Shown: positions 1 through 12,173 of the stretch, piece by piece | Numbering within the stretch: position 1 is the first letter of the stretch | How the letters are laid out: every line of letters starts with the position of its first letter | Source of the DNA: Ascaphus truei | Taxonomy: Eukaryota > Chordata > Amphibia > Anura > Ascaphidae | DNA length: 64,000 nucleotides | Assembly (NCBI GenBank): GCA_036426205.1 | Contig: CM071568.1 | Span: forward strand, 220,837,834 to 220,901,833 | Direction of reading: 5' to 3' | Program-made: the position numbers and the translations under genes | Notes under the pieces: model-generated | Seen by the model: the letters and a program-made list of their open reading frames with translations, nothing else | What the model was told of the DNA's origin: nothing | The model's database searches: none

Positions 1-515
1 CATTTTGATGCACAATAAAATAAAAAATATGATTTTAGTACAAGAGGTGCCTCTTTTGTTTTTATATAGAATATAGTGATTATTTATTTTTGGGTATTTA
101 ATATTATACAGATCAATTTATTTGGAGTGTATATAAACATAAACATACAAAGGTATTAAACTATTCTGCACCAAATGATGATTTGGGGAGGGGCGATAAA
201 CCAGACACAATTAGGATACAGTCAGTATAACAATGATAGAATACCTATCAGTGTATCTTCATGTTTTCCCCTGGTTGGAAGGGATGGAGGAGTAGCTGCC
301 AATATTATAACCAGATGTGTGAGACTTATTTATGTCATTTTCTTACCTGTTATAAGCTTAAAAAAATGTGTCTGGTGATCTGCATGAAATCTACAAGTGT
401 CGCAAAGACTGGTGGTATATATATATGTATATATATATATCACATTTTAAGTTATGGTGGGTGAAAAAGGCAACAAAACCCCTCCACCGTTAGCATACTG
501 TATAGCCAATAAAGA
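1..515. other. AT-rich DNA, no gene seen
   Basis: I recognise no gene here. There is a short (TA)n tract around 415-440. Bases 448-481 (a GGTGGGTGAAAAAGG-type stretch ending in CCCCTCCACC) resemble 51308-51337, so the outer flank of the foldback element starting at 516 is itself repeated. Confidence 0.5.
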
Positions 516-679
516 ATATCACTTGTGAGCACATTCACATGTCTTAGACAGGTATGCAACCCTGCCTTTCAACCATTATCACCTAGCATACAGTGCTCCC
601 ACTGCAGCAAGGGATTCTGGGAAATGACATGCAATTGAGCACACAATGTGTCACCTTTTGCCTGGAATATCCATATTTC

Positions 680-758
680 AAAGCAAGTAGAAACCAACCT
701 CACACTGATGATACCCATCAAGGTTGAAACATGTCTGTGGGTGGTTTGTACTTGCTTT
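680..758 (+). ncRNA. Hammerhead ribozyme, type I (HHR-A)
   Basis: The catalytic core is intact: CTGATGA at 705-711 and GAAAC at 726-730. Stem II pairs ACC (713-715) with GGU (722-724) below a U-U mismatch. Stem III is the palindrome ACATGT (729-734), followed by C735, giving a GUC cleavage triplet. Stem I pairs 699-704 with 736-741, 691-695 with 743-747 and 680-689 with 749-758, about 21 pairs with one U-G wobble, an asymmetric internal loop and a G-G mismatch. The pairings were found by eye. Hammerheads are known in amphibian genomes and in Penelope-like retroelements. RNA processing of the surrounding repeat is the likely role; activity is not shown. Confidence 0.75.
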
Positions 759-807
759 GCTAGACCCATGCTGTGCTTAAAAGCTGTGCGGTCGGCGATG
801 CATCAGC

Positions 808-1262
808 TTAAAGCTGCAGTTCAGTTTTTTTTTCTTTTTTAATTTATTTTTTTACTTCAATAGTTTCATGTGTGCAATCTCTAATTACCAAAAGAACTGT
901 ATAGCTGCAGGTCAATTCGTTCTCCATGTATTGATAGGCGAAATTTGGTGACATAATTAGAGCTGGCATATGTTTATATTCTGCCTCTGTCACTCAGTGG
1001 AAGCTCATGAATATTCATGAGCACTCCTGCACTGCATGTGCTAGAGGGAGGCAGGGCTGACAAAGGGGTGTGCCAGAGCTTGTGACAGGACATGAAGGGG
1101 CAGTGCCTTAGTCAAATGCTTGTTAAAATAGAATACAAGAAAATTGGTCTTTCAAAGTTGTTTTTTTTAAAACAGAAAATGCTAAAAGTATTTTTTCTTA
1201 CTACAGAACTGATTTATTAAAAAAAACACACATGCAGGATATTGACTGAACTGCAGCTTTAA
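808..1262 (-). mobile_element. Kolobok/T2-like MITE copy K1
   Basis: The copy is bounded by TTAA on both sides (808-811, 1259-1262). The inverted ends are AGCTGCAGTTCAGT and its complement. It is about 455 bp, non-coding, and nearly identical by eye to 18538-18989. More diverged relatives in the opposite orientation lie at 26571, 44373 and 45634. TTAA duplications fit Kolobok or piggyBac transposition; Kolobok (the T2 families of frogs) is my preferred reading. It is nested in the loop of the family B foldback element. Confidence 0.75.
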
Positions 1263-1430
1263 ATGGGCTCCATGTGAATGGATATTCCAGGCAAAAGGTG
1301 ACACATTGTGTGCTCATTTGCATGTAATTTCCCAGAATCCCTTGCTGCAGTGAGAGCATTGTATGCTAGGTGATAATGGTTGAAAGGCCGGGTTGCAGAC
1401 CTGTCTAAGACATGTGAATGTGCTCACAAG

Positions 1431-1439
1431 TGATATATA

Positions 1440-1495
<56 letters not shown>
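1431..1495. repeat. (TA)n microsatellite
   Basis: A nearly pure TA dinucleotide tract abuts the right arm of the foldback element. It probably grew at the element boundary. Confidence 0.9.
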
Positions 1496-1498
<3 letters not shown>

Positions 1499-1499
1499 T

Positions 1500-3155
1500 T
1501 AAGGAGCTTCATTTAAAATCCCTGTAGTTTTTCTAAATTAACTATGTGTGCTACTTAAAAGTGTAGTGTAGTGCAGCTGCATTCTCTATCATGCATTTCT
1601 ACAGATAAAATATTGCATATACTGTAAAATGTGGATTACTGATATAGTTCCTGGTGCATCCAAACTTTAAACCGTTTTTTCTAGTTCTGATTACTTCTAA
1701 AGCCATTCATCAAACGCAAGAGCCATCCTCTCATCAATGTGATAATTAAAGGGGGCTGTCAATGAGTCCTTTAAAACAAATGGGGCAATGTAATAAAACC
1801 AATCAGACAGTAGTTATTCAGAGCATGGAAAATGATGACTCTTCTCAAATCTGAGAGATGGCGGAGAAGAACATGGGTGATTAAAAAGGGTGATAGTAAC
1901 ATCAGGCAAGCACAGAAATGTCAATAAGATAAAAATGAGCACTAACTACCCTTTGATTCTTTTTTTTTTAACTATTGAAAACCAAAGTCATGTGGATGGG
2001 ATTGGGGAAATAAAATATGAGTTGGACTTGCTCTTGTTTGTAGAATTGAGTTTATTTTGATTATGTAATGCACATACAGTATGCTAAGAGATAATGGTGA
2101 AAAGCAGTGTTGGAGACCTGTCAGAGACATGTCAATGCACTCACAAGGGATTTTTTTATTTGCTGTAATGCACATATAATTTTGTGCGTCTCATATTTAT
2201 GCAAGTCACAGCTTTTGTAACATGATGAGTAAGTGATCTTAGCTGTGAGATGTTGGATCTTGGAGAGAAAAAAACAGCCATGAATGAAAGTGAGCCTGGA
2301 ATACAGCAAAAGATCTATATTTCAAATTGGTGATGGGAAAGAAAACATGGCAGTGGTTTTGACCAAGAGAAAGCTGAAGTGACAGTGCTATCCTCCCCTC
2401 CCTGTTTGTGCAATTAAACTAACAGGAATGACGGTCACAAGATCAAAAGAGCGCTAATCATCAAGTAAAGCTGTGGACACGTTTTATCCACAATAAGGTC
2501 TGTGTTATTCCTTATTCCATCTTTAGGTTAGAAAGGGTTGCAAAAGCATTGGAGAATGGAAAGTTATTGGTAGCTTAGATTTCTTATTTCTTTGGCAATT
2601 TCATTGGAGTACGAGTGCTACATTATTTTAGTAACATGGTAATATTTCTGCTAAAGTTGAAAATAAGATATGTCCCAGCGAGTTCAGCTCTGTGTTTAAT
2701 TATACTTGCGTGAAACACATATTTGTAATGAAACTCCTCTCATTTAAACCTTTTTAATGGTTATTTTCTTAAATTAAGATTTAACAGCTTTTCAAATATA
2801 CATTGGAAAGCATTTCTGATAGTAGCATAATGATACCATAATAATTGAAGCATTACATAGCAACTCTGAAAAAATTAGCAAAGGCAGCCATCTTTAATAA
2901 ACCCCATTAATATTATTATCATCAATGGACTGTGTGATGAGGAAGAAAAAGGTAAATCTTAATGAGAATGTCTTTTACTTCAGAGCAAGTGAGCAAAGGG
3001 GCTGCCTTGTGGTTTTGTTGCCTTCCACAATGGCAAAAGGGTCATGAAACACTTTAAAAAAACATCTTACAACTTCAAGACTGGAGAAATGACACAGTGA
3101 AGAGTGGATTGTATGCAAATTCTACATTGTGCCATTGTATTTAGATATGTATGAA
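1500..3155. other. AT-rich DNA, one repeat fragment only
   Basis: No gene is recognised. Bases 2071-2150 are a reverse-orientation fragment of the family B arm (TGCTAAGAGATAATGG ... GACATGTCAATGCACTCACA). The remainder shows no reading frame or motif I can assign. Confidence 0.5.
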
Positions 3156-3303
3156 TGGATATACAGTATATATATATATACTATATTAATATAGTCGCTT
3201 ATATAGCTCTATATATCTCTATATATTATATTACTATCTATTTTATAAAATCATAGATGTACCGTTCTGTGGCTAAACTAAATGTTTTTATTTGTGCGAG
3301 CTA
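3156..3303 (-). repeat. TA-rich tract plus fragment of a hammerhead-type repeat tail
   Basis: A TA-rich microsatellite runs into 3260-3303, which is the reverse complement of the conserved tail at 58979-59030 (TAGCCACAGAACGGTA, read on the minus strand). The hammerhead part of the repeat seems to have been replaced here by TA-rich sequence. Confidence 0.6.
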
Positions 3304-4880
3304 TATATAGCCACATATATCTATACACACACACAAAAGAGAAAAAAAGAAGCCCTACAAAAAGCACGCAAATAATTCAAAATAAGATGGATTTTTTGAA
3401 TACAGAAAAGACAAACATAGAATCAAATTGAAATAAAGAAAAGAGAGAAACCACTATACCCTGTATTACTATACACTGCTAGATAATGAGAAATCCTATC
3501 AAATATCAAGTGATATAAGCAAAAGCAAAAATGAAACACTAATAAGTAGCACATAGATACAAAAAGTAAAACACAATTAGAGCTCAAACACCGGAGGAAA
3601 AAAGTATTACCCACAAATGTAATAGGCCGGCCGGATGAAGACCAACTACCTGACATGATTTGGTGGAACAAAAAATATGCTCAGACCCATGAAAATGTAT
3701 AAGAGCAGGTATTAAGGGTAATAACACACCAAGTACGACCAGTGTATCAGAGCGTCCTGAAACAGTGTCAGTTATAGTAACAAATACAAGTCTTGTAGCA
3801 ATGTGTCAGTTCTGCCTATAATAGCAGTTCGGGGTTTATCAGCAGTAAAAAATGAAATGATACTCATCAGTCAAAGAAATCCTCCGTTACAGCAAGATAA
3901 GTGCTTATACGCACAACAATGTAGGCAGAAACAGTGATTCAGTCCAGTCACGTGAGGACACTCCGGTCTTGTAACATCCGGTTTGTGAGTGAAAGCTTCA
4001 GTTATCAGTAACATTATAAGGCAGCGATCAATAGCAGCAGCGGCAGTTAACCGGTGAGTAAAAGGGAGATGTGTTTTGCTGGGAACCCGACGGCCGTTTC
4101 GCTTGAGGCTTCTTCCGGGAGTGTATCCGTGTAGAGCAAAGGCAGAATATTTAAAGGCACCGCCAGCATTGTGTCACAGATCATGTGCAGAATGTAACCA
4201 GACTCACGCATGGGATTAAATCAAAGATACGGAAAATACCTGTAACTAAACAACAGCAATGAAATAAACATAACAGTAGCACAAATCCAAATAAATTCTA
4301 TGAGGGAGACATGAGCTTATTAACTTAAAGGACAGTGATTTATAGTATCAAAGTATGAAAATTGAATTCTACATATATACACAAGGGTAAAATGCTTAAA
4401 AGTATAAAGTAAACTATGGAGAAATGGGCTATAAGACATAGCAAAGCCAAGATTATCATTAAGGCCGGCAGGGATCATAGACCCCAACTGCACATCCATC
4501 TGCATTCTTTTCTTAGGAGAGATTTTTCAGTATCACCTCCGCTGATCCCCTATTTAATTCTGTCAATGCAAATGCTGATAGATGAGAGGGGTCAGATCTG
4601 TGTGTCCTTGCAAGAAATGTCTTGTTACAATAGTAATTTTTTTTGAAGATGACAAGTCCACGTTACATTTTTTATAGTTCTCGCGTGTTTAGAACACGGA
4701 ACCCTCATCTCTCTCGTGGTCTAGTTGCAAGGTAACTGGGGCGCTCCCTGGATGTGGGTGTGTAGATAAATAAAACCACCAATAAAAAATACAAGAAATA
4801 ACCTGAAAACAATATATGATTACTGGCCCTTAGAAATGATTGCTCTTGACCGAGAGAAGATCATCCCTTGATCTTAATGG
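3304..4880. other. Repeat-derived region without a gene, containing HHR-B
   Basis: No protein-coding frame is recognisable. The stretch contains the hammerhead-like motif at 4075-4140 and probably the body of the element it belonged to, but I cannot place element ends. Confidence 0.4.
4075..4140 (-). ncRNA. Degenerate hammerhead-like motif (HHR-B)
   Basis: On the minus strand the motif reads CGGAAGA, a short stem-loop, then GAAAC. It is followed by the palindrome ACGGCCGT, which could form stem III, and a GUC triplet (C at 4089). An outer stem I pairs TTTGCT with AGCAAA (4135-4140 with 4075-4080). The core position normally U is G here and stem II is reduced to about two pairs, so activity is unlikely. 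Confidence 0.5.
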
Positions 4881-4924
4881 AGCAGCAAAGGTATAGGTCA
4901 GCCAAATTGTAGATCTCCCAATGC

Positions 4925-5625
4925 AAAAATACAAAGACAATACAATGCATATTGATAAAATAGCTGATTCAGGAAAAACTCCCAAACGTATAAAACAGTG
5001 GGGGGGGGGGGGGGTGCCTATATGAAAATAGAATTGCTACAACACGGCCATGTTTGAGCCCCTTCATTCAGAGAAGTCTTTGGGTTGCTGGTGTGTAGGC
5101 CCTCCACTCAGCTGGTTCCTCAATGGGCCAGGTAGATGTATTGTACGAGTGGCACCTCTCCCGCAGTTCCAGATGAAAGAATGGGCAGAGCCAGAGTTCA
5201 CAAATAACACAGTTTATTGTATAATAAAAAGTAGACACTCACACTATTAAAGCACAAGGCAGCTCCGGATCGTTCAGACAGGTCTTCCGCTTCCCGTGAA
5301 CCCCCGCAGATTGGTCCGACTGTGAGACCGTTACCGGGGGATCCTTGTCGAAAGTACGATGGCTGCCTGTGTCCAAACTACGAGCACCGCAAGGAACAAC
5401 GCGTTTCGCAAATAATGAATTGCTTCGTCGGATTAACCTGACATAGTTTGGACAAGGCACCACCCAAAGTCTTCCCTGAATGAAGGGGCTCACACAAGGC
5501 CGTGTGAGTAGAAATTCTATTTTCATATAGTGCCACCACCCCCCACTGTTTTTACATTTTGGGGTTTTCCCTGAATCAGCTATTTATCAATGTGCATGTA
5601 TTGTCTTTTGTATTTTTGCATTGAG
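4925..5625. mobile_element. Foldback element with about 155-bp inverted arms (family C)
   Basis: Bases 4925-5085 are matched inverted by 5470-5625, with shared segments around GAGCCCCTTCATTCA, ATATGAAAATAGAATT and AGCTGATTCAGG. Weaker pairing continues outward to about 4880 and 5660. A poly-G run lies at 5001-5014. A hammerhead-like motif (5370-5454) sits just inside the right arm. No protein is encoded. Confidence 0.65.
5370..5454 (-). ncRNA. Degenerate hammerhead-like motif (HHR-C)
   Basis: On the minus strand it reads CCGACGA, a stem II of GCAA with TTGC, then GAAAC and the palindrome ACGCGT. An outer stem I arm of 11 perfect pairs joins TGTCCAAACTA and TAGTTTGGACA (5370-5380 with 5444-5454). 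The inner part of stem I is poorly paired. One core base (U to C) and an extra A before stem II depart from the hammerhead consensus. Confidence 0.55.
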
Positions 5626-5967
5626 AGATCTACAATTTGTGCGACCATTTTCCTATACCTATGCTCTCTTGGTCATGCCAACATAAATTATTTGGCACTT
5701 GCCCTTAATACCGCCTATATTTTGTGCCACACTTCTCTTTTTTTATTCACTTCCAAGATCTGAACTAGTATTTGACTGAGGAAATATTTGTTAGTATTTA
5801 GTCATATATATATATATATATATAATTATATATAATTATATATCTATTATATATTGTAATCTGATATCTTTTAAGTATCTGTCCTCTATCTCTATCTTAT
5901 ATATCTTGATAGCTCTATAATCTCTAATATCTTCTAAGACTATATATATATATACTATATATATCTA
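5626..5967. repeat. TA-rich low-complexity tract
   Basis: From about 5798 to 5958 the sequence is dominated by TA dinucleotides with scattered C and G interruptions. It ends directly at the inverted-repeat element starting at 5968. No gene. Confidence 0.8.
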
Positions 5968-6250
5968 TACTGTGTTCAGAAAAAAAGGGACCCCTTTTAT
6001 TTTTCATCAGATCATGTAGAAAAATCGCTACATTTTCATGCAAATGTGAACAATTATAGGTTTGTAACAGTAGATTATTACATTTAAGAATAATTTTAGG
6101 ACTTCCAGTATGGCACCAGTGAGAACAGTCACAGGCAGCTGAGCTCCAGTTTAGCCTCCTCTGCAAAGCAAAATCACGCTGGAAAAAATCAAGAAAAAGA
6201 AAAGAAAAAGAAAAAAAAACAGTGATCCACAGTGCCGACCCTGGAGCACC

Positions 6251-7922
6251 ATGGCCAGCTATCTGGGAAGCAAATCGGCTGTAACAGCTAAGCAGAGGAG
6301 AGCAGAGAAAAGTGCAGAGAAAACAGATTCTCCTAAAACGAGAAAAAAGTTACAAGGCAGCAGGGAGAGATAGAGGAACAACAACAGGATACAGCCCGTA
6401 AAGAGACAAGCTCTGAATATGCTGCTGTGGCCAAAGTACTTACAAAAGAGCTAATGCCTGCATTAAATAAGAGGTTTGACTACCTGCTCAAGTCCCTTGA
6501 AGATTTTAAAGAGGAACTCTCCTTGCAAAATGTAATATTGGGGAGGGGGAAATCAGAGTGGGAGATTTGCCAGATGATCTGGGAGAAACTCAGTCAGAAG
6601 TCCAGGAACTAAAAAAGAAAAATCAAGCCTTGGAGGTAAAGGTAGACAATCTTGAAAATAGATCCAGGATGAGCAATATAAGAATTATTGGGTTATCAGA
6701 GTCTGTAAAACCATATCAACTTATGGATTTCTGCTCAAAACGGCTCCCGGAGATTTTGGGCTTAGGCTAAGGCCCCGCTCCCAGAGTCAGCGCACCCGCA
6801 CTGCTGACAGGCGGTGCGCTGAGATACACAGACCGCGATATGCGGTCTGTAGGGAGCGGGAGCCGGAGCGGGAGGTGGGCGGTTTGACAGGGAGGGGGGG
6901 CGTGGCTTGAGCGGAGGGACCCGCTACTCTCCCCCCCCCCTCCCTCCACGGACTCGGGCTGGAGCTGGAAAGTAAGTTTAAACACACACACGCAGGCACT
7001 CATTCATACACACACACGCGCACACACACAGGCAGGCACTCACGCACTCATACATACACACACACAGACAGGCACACACACAGACAGAGGCAGGCACTCA
7101 CGCACTCGGGCACACACATACACACACAGACAGGCACGCACTCAGACACACACACAGACAGGCACACACACAGAGAAAGGCACTCACCTGCTTTCACTCC
7201 ACACTCCTCCCCGCTCCCCGAAGCCTCTCCTCCTCCCGAAGCCTCCCTCCCCATTGGCTCACAGCCACACACGTCACGCGTCGAAGCTAGGAAACACCAT
7301 TCTGTGGTGTCTCCAGCGGCTGACGCGCGACAGCGTGTAGTCAGCTGTGCAGCCAGTGGGGACCGGGACCAGCTCGCGAGGATTCCCCTGCTGGTGGGGA
7401 ACTCGCTACATTGCCGCCCGCGCCAACGAGCGCAGCGGGACCGAGGCCTAAGCTTCAGATCTGGCTACCACCAAAGTTGAAAGAGCCCATAGGCAGGGTC
7501 CAGCAAAATATTAAGGAGAAAGACCAAGAGCAGTGATGGCTAAATTGCTAGACTTTAGTGGAAAAAAAACAGAGTTCTGCAAAATTACAAGGTCTCAGGA
7601 GGAATTGTATACGAGGGATCCAAGATATTAATTTTCCAGAACTATTCATTGGCAGTCTCTAACAAAAGGAGAGTTTGGAAAACATTGTTGCTCTTTGTTT
7701 CAACAAAACAAGAGATTTATTTTGGGGTTTCCAGCCACTTTGCGATTTTTCACGGCGAATGGAGTAAAAATCTTCACTGAGGCCAGGGAAACTGAAAAGT
7801 ACACTTGTGAGAACCACAAAGATATTGAAGACAGGCGAGCACAGCATGATCAGAGGAATGCACAGGATCGTCATTCCCCAACCGGAGAAAGAGGTCACAG
7901 CAAGGATACGGCGCAGAGCTGA
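6251..7922 (+). pseudogene. L1 ORF1 (RNA-binding chaperone) remnant
   Basis: L1 ORF1 protein forms trimers through a coiled coil and binds the element RNA. Here it starts at the ATG at 6251, then shifts frame before 6427 and again near 6558. A lysine/glutamate-rich coiled coil ends in the diagnostic run LENRSRMSNIRIIGLSES, the start of the RRM-like domain. The MITE at 6771-7448 cuts the frame. Downstream the conserved C-terminal pieces resume: VERAHR near 7473, RPRAVMAKLLDF near 7530, and FILGFPATLRFFTANGV near 7711. It cannot make protein. Confidence 0.8.
6771..7448. mobile_element. GC-rich MITE copy H1, TAA target duplication
   Basis: The element begins GGCCCCGCTCCC and ends in GGGACCGAGGCC, with TAA on each side (6768-6770, 7449-7451). 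It is 678 bp, very GC-rich with many CpGs, and carries a CA-rich minisatellite at about 6978-7188. Relatives are at 32474-33342, 35834-36044 and 43123-43500. A 3-bp TAA duplication fits PIF/Harbinger. Frames inside are low complexity and are not genes. Confidence 0.75.
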
Positions 7923-8429
7923 TTGCAGCAGAAGATACCTGGTTTAAGTATTAAGACCTACAGTAATTATGGGTATTTTTGTTATAAGGAGTTTATATGG
8001 GAGACTTATTTCTCCAACTGTTCCTATATAGTCTGGGACTCTATGTAGATTTTAACCATGCAGATATGTATGTTCAATATTTGTAGGGTTCATTTGCAAG
8101 AAAGGATTGCAAATATAGCAAGTTGCTATAATATAATTATACATAGTTTAATGTGTTAGAAGCTCAGGTGTTAGAGTTAGATTAGACCAGTGCACTCTAT
8201 TTTTCAGTAAGTAGAAGGGCGAGACTGGGGGGAGCTTAAGGAAAAGTAAAACTGGCTAGAATTTGTACTTATGGAAAAAAAGAAAGTCAACATATATTAA
8301 GATTTCTGTTATTTGTTGTGTTTTGTTGGGTTAGTTTTGTAGTTTTTCTGTTTTTTTGTTTGTTATGTATTTTACATGCCACACTCAGCTGTTTACCCAC
8401 AAGGTCTCTCCACTGTGCTAAGAATTATG

Positions 8430-11400
8430 AATAACTCCACTGGATATATCCTTTGAGAGAGTAAATTCCCTATGAGAATTATTTAATGGAAAGTTAAAGA
8501 AATCTATTTCCTTATCAAAAGAAATACAATTCTGAAGCACCTTAAGCATCTTAAAGTTAAAGTTGCATTAATTCAGGAAACTCATCTACAGTAGATGCGA
8601 CAGAAAGTGAAAAACTTTGGAGAGACTGGGTGGGTAAATGTATATATTCCCCAGCAGTAGGAAAAAAAAGGAGGAGTAGCCATCTTAATAAACAAATCTT
8701 TACCATACAAAGTTATCTCCATTTGGAGGGGGTGTGGAGGGGAGGGTGGTACAATGCCTTGTCATAATACATATTGAGGAATTAAAAATATATTATGGCT
8801 ATGGCCCAAATGAATATGATAAAAAATGTGTCCAAACTCTGACTGATAATATACTCGATGGAAAATACAGTAATCTGATAGTAGGAGGGGATTTTAATTG
8901 GGTAATGGATCCATTTATGGATAAATCAGGCCAGATTCAAGGGAAATCAAGGTTAAAACCGTCGTAAAAATACACACAGGGGTTTAAGGGTATTTTGGGA
9001 CTGGAAGGCTGCTGGCGAATGTTTAACATTTTGGAAAGAGTGTTTTTCTCACACCCGCATAATTCATTCTACAAAATAGATTATATTTTTGACAATAGGC
9101 AGGTGAAGAGGAAGGTCACAGATACTAAAATAGAAGATATAATCATCTCGGACCATGCCCCTGTATGGGTGGGGGGTCAATATGGGACAAAGAGCGCATG
9201 GAGATAGAATAGGGAGATTTCCTTCTTACTTGTATAATAACGGTGGCTTTATTTCAAGGAAACTAATGTGGCTCATTGCAATGCACGGAAGTTATTCTGG
9301 GAGACTTGGAAGGCAGTTTTAAGAGGGAAAATAATTGCATATATAAATGAGAGAAGGTAGGAGATGGATTTGGAGTTCTCTAAGGCGAGCAAAGAGTTAA
9401 ATAATATATTCTGTGTTTTTAAGCTAAATCAAACAACAGATAACAGAGACAGTTATATGAGAGCCAAGGATATAAGTGAGGTTTGGGTGCATAGAAAAGA
9501 ACAAAAGAAAATGCAGTTTAGAGATCTAAACTTTTACACGTTTGGAAATAAAGTAGGGAAAGTGTTGTGCAATATGGCTAGAAAATCTATTAAGTCAAAC
9601 CATATTCTATGAATAAGGGAAAAATTGGGCCATATCACCATGAATCCTAGAAAGATAAATAAGCTTTTTCAACATTTCTACCAAAATTTATATAGTAAAA
9701 GCAATATAGACGAAGAAGCACGTTGGGGGTTTCAAGGGAAAATTAAGCTTCCTAAGATAGACATAAAGGAGCAGTTGATGTTAAATTCTCCTATAACGAT
9801 TGATAAGATAGAAAATTCTATTAAAACTCTTACAAATGGGAAAGCGCCCGGCCCAGACAGATTCACAGGAGAGTTTTATAAAATGCTTATTGATGAAATT
9901 AGGGCCCCCCTTAGAGAAGTGTTCAAAGAAATTCTAGATAAAGAAGGATATATAGAGACGGGTAAAACTGCCTTTGTAAGAATAATTCATAAAGAAGGTA
10001 GAGACTCCTTGAACCTAGAATCCTATAGACCAATCTCTCTTTTGAACCAGGACGCAAAGATACTATCAAAAATATTGGCCAATAGATTTGCTACAGTCCT
10101 ACCTAAATTAGTACATGCTGATCAGACAGGCTTTGTAAAGGGCAGAGCCCTGTTAAAAATATCAGAAAGGTTATAACAGCTATACACTGGACAAAAACTA
10201 ATACACAAAGCAATAAAGATAATATAATAATATCAGTGGATGCCGAATAAGCTTTTGATAATGTAGGGTGGGAATATCTGATGAATGTCCTGGGAAAAAT
10301 GGGTATTGGAGGAATCTTTCTTGGTGCGATCAGAGCAATTTATAAAGATCCCAAAGCAAAAATAATGGCAGCAAGCTTACTATCATAGGAGATAGGGATT
10401 TTCAGAGGAACAAGGCAGGGCTGCCCTTTATCACCCCTGCTTTTTAATATTGTGATTGAACCGCTTGCTGAATATTTTAGAAATATAGTTTAAATGGATC
10501 AAGATAGAAGAAACGGAAACTAAGATAGCCTTATTCACAGACGATGTATTGTTGTTTGTGTCAAATCCAGAAGAGGCTATAGAAAGAATACGTCAGTTAT
10601 TTGAAGAGTTCAGAACATTTTCGGATTTTAAGGTGAACGCAGCTAAAACTGAAATACTAATCCTATCAAGTAAAAAGAATATGAAATGGGAAGGAAAATG
10701 CCCTTTCAAGGTAACTAGGACACCATTTAAATATTTAGGAATCTATATTGATCTGGAGGGTAAATATTTTTACAAAAATAATTTCAGGGCAATTATCCCT
10801 AAAATAATCACACAATTAGAGGGGTGGCAACATTGACCACTTAATCTGTTCAGCAGATGTTAGATGGTTAAAATGATCAATTTCACAAGATTAATCTACC
10901 ATCTACAGATGTTACCAATATTATTGAAACACTCTGATGTTAAACATCTAAATAAAGCAATTTCTAGGTTTATCTAGAGGAACGGGAGAAATAGAATCGC
11001 TATTAATAAATTATGTCTGAAGAAAGAGGGGGGAGGGGCTTCATTTGCCGAATATTATAAAATATAATCTGGCCTGTGTAGCAACACATGTAGGAGATTG
11101 GATAACTGGAAACAGCTATTACTCATGTCTAGAATTAGAGGAGCAGTTAGTATCCCCAGAGAGTCTCCCAGAGATTTTACATGTAAAATGGAGAGAAATA
11201 CCAATGGAAGCCAAAGGAAACCCACTAATTTAGGATACATGGGCTACTTGGAGAATATTAAGAAAACTGTTTGCGCTATCATATACTTGCTCAAACTATA
11301 CAAGGGAATGTAAGGTTTCTCCCAGGAAAGATGCAGGCTTCTTTCCAGATATGGAGAGACAAGGGGATTAGAACTCTGGACCAGTGCTAGATGTGAAGAA

Positions 11401-12173
11401 TGGTAGGTTCTTGATGTTCCAAGAACGGAAAGAACAAATGGGACTGCCTCAAACACATCACTTCCCGTATATACAAGTAATGCATTATTGCAGGAGTATG
11501 GAAAGTTATAAATCAGATCTATTGGGAATATATGTTTTTGATGTTTTTTTTGAGGATGCTAATAGTACCAAATATTCTATCTCAGATTTATATGATTGGA
11601 TTAGGGACAAAGACTAGGGAAGGATCTAAGAAAAATGTTCACTAGATGGGAAAATGATTTCCCAGGAATTGAAGGAGTTGACCTGTTACTCGAAGGGTTA
11701 ACTCGGGTTAGGAAAATTATAATTTCTGAGGAGTGGAGAGAGATACAATATACTGTAAGATACTGCATAGGGCTTATTATGCTTTTGATATAAACTATAA
11801 GGAGATAGAGAAATCTAAAAAATAAGTGCCCCAAGTGCTCCCAGGAAAGAGCAGATTTAAAACACTGTTTGTGGGATTGTCTGCTTATTTCTGATTTTTG
11901 GGATACAGTTCTGCAGTATATATAAGAAGTTATTGGGGTAACTACAATAAAAGAGCCATTAGCCTTGCTGTGTGGAAATACTGTATGGAAAGTTGGAAAG
12001 AGGTCAATGTAAGGAACAATGTCCCAAGGCTAGCAGAGATTGTGTTGCTTGCAGCAAGGAAAATAGTGATGGTGAAATGGATAAAGCCTGAACCACCCAC
12101 TTTAGATATTTTAATTGATTATCTGAATAAATTGATGATGGATGAGTTTGAAGCTGAGACGAATAAAGAATGA
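8430..12173 (+). pseudogene. L1 ORF2 (endonuclease and reverse transcriptase) remnant
   Basis: ORF2 nicks target DNA and copies the RNA there. Visible in order: endonuclease pieces KVALIQETHL (about 8560) and GVAILINKSLPY, GGDFNWVMDPF (about 8890), and IISDHAPV (about 9150); then the reverse transcriptase with KAPGPDRFTGEFYKML (about 9843), SYRPISLLNQDAKILSKILA, DQTGFVKGR, VDAE followed by a stop then [30 protein letters not shown], and the catalytic FTDD at 10534-10545, where FADD is usual. The C-terminal cysteine/histidine motif is at 11827-11885 (CPKC ... HCLWDC). Stops and shifts occur throughout, so it is dead. Confidence 0.88.

Larger units (their letters stand above)
516..1434. mobile_element. 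Foldback element with about 158-bp inverted arms (family B)
   Basis: Bases 516-674 reappear inverted at 1278-1434. Shared segments include the CACTTGTGAGCACATTCACA stretch and the one around GGGATTCTGGGAAAT. A hammerhead-like motif (680-758) lies just inside the left arm, and a Kolobok-like MITE (808-1262) is nested in the loop. A reverse-orientation fragment lies at 2071-2150 and a related element at 50966-51400. There is no protein-coding capacity. The superfamily is not certain; a Penelope-like or other hammerhead-carrying retroelement remnant is possible. Confidence 0.65.

Noticed and set aside
7048..7272. Cysteine/valine-rich frame.
   Set aside because: It is the translation of the CA-rich minisatellite in MITE H1.
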